From Solobacterium sp. (GTDB taxonomy: Bacteria; Bacillota_I; Bacilli_A; Erysipelotrichales; Erysipelotrichaceae): a stretch of 6,756 bases of DNA. The stretch is taken from assembly GCA_017536845.1 (NCBI GenBank), contig JAFWCP010000352.1:1-6756 (forward strand), in the 5' to 3' direction. Position numbers and translations under genes: made by a program. The notes beneath the pieces are model-generated. The model searched no databases. It worked only from the letters and a program-made list of their open reading frames with translations, and was not told where the DNA came from. This document shows positions 6,539 to 6,756 of the stretch, in pieces (positions within the stretch are counted from its first letter, which is position 1; every line of letters starts with the position of its first letter).

Positions 6539-6565
6539 ACAGAAAGACGAAAGGAGAAAAAAGAC

Positions 6566-6756
6566 ATGCCCACAATAAACCAGTTGGTACGCAAAGGCCG
6601 TACCGATAAAGTTTAAAGTCCAAGTCCCCTGCGTTAAACAGAGGATTCAACTCACTGAAGAATCGTCCGACCAGACTCAGCAGCCCTCAGAAGAGAGGCG
6701 TCTGCACCCGTGTTGGTACAATGACCCCGAAGAAGCCGAACTCCGCGCTTCGTAAG
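6566..6756 (+). pseudogene. rpsL: 30S ribosomal protein S12, 5' part, frameshifted as written and cut by the window edge
   Basis: The start reads [16 protein letters not shown], the conserved N-terminus of bacterial S12, which sits at the decoding centre of the small subunit. Frame 0 then hits TAA at 6614-6616. From 6616 the next frame continues S12 without a break: [13 protein letters not shown], a short variable stretch, [26 protein letters not shown]. Exactly one base is missing near 6614-6616, where codon 17 has two bases left. S12 is essential and the remainder is well conserved, so a sequencing or assembly deletion is more likely than a true pseudogene; a decayed second copy remains possible. 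The lysine of TPKKPNS, where changes give streptomycin resistance in many bacteria, is unchanged. GGAG lies nine bases before the ATG. rpsG and fusA would be expected beyond the edge. Confidence 0.9.

Noticed and set aside
6608..6618. Programmed ribosomal frameshift in rpsL
   Set aside because: The slippery-looking T-TTA-AAG is in the wrong frame for the needed -1 shift, and S12 is not known to use frameshifting.
1..6756. CRISPR array, tRNA, insertion sequence or defence system
   Set aside because: No regularly spaced repeats, cloverleaf-like sequence, transposase motifs or terminal inverted repeats were seen on either strand.

Overview
The window looks like a chromosomal piece of a gut-type low-to-mid GC Bacillota, most likely close to the Erysipelotrichaceae. 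This is inferred from three things: the ribosomal protein S12 start reads like Firmicute S12, the genes use AGGAGG-type ribosome sites and sigma-A-like promoters, and one secreted protein ends in a wall-associated module that I associate with Erysipelotrichaceae and Lachnospiraceae. No database search was possible.

Four genes lie on the minus strand and one begins on the plus strand at the right edge. From left to right: (1) positions 1-2556, minus, a large secreted protein that runs off the left edge, with a signal peptide, seven propeller-like motifs, a helical insert and an MBG-type Ig-like domain; (2) 2557-2964, a 408-base gap holding a promoter with operator-like repeats, a long structured leader for gene 1 and the terminator of gene 3; (3) 2965-4530, minus, a secreted 521-residue protein with three InlB-like repeats, a Big_2-like Ig domain and the C-terminal wall module, followed by a clear terminator; (4) 4630-5532, minus, a cytosolic 300-residue zinc-ribbon protein of unknown function, with a terminator almost touching its stop codon; (5) 5713-6300, minus, a small class I SAM-dependent methyltransferase; (6) from 6566, plus, the start of rpsL behind a strong promoter and a structured leader, with a one-base frameshift at codon 17 as written.

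The genes look mostly monocistronic: terminators follow genes 3 and 4, and the intergenic gaps can hold separate promoters. The two secreted proteins probably face the host or gut environment; nothing links the zinc-ribbon protein or the methyltransferase to them except orientation. rpsL marks the likely start of a str-type ribosomal operon (rpsL-rpsG-fusA) beyond the right edge, so this is an accessory surface-protein neighbourhood next to a core operon. I found no CRISPR array, tRNA, rRNA, insertion sequence or recognisable defence system. The items most worth checking are the rpsL frameshift, the layered operator at 2744-2776, and the propeller protein with its helical insertion.
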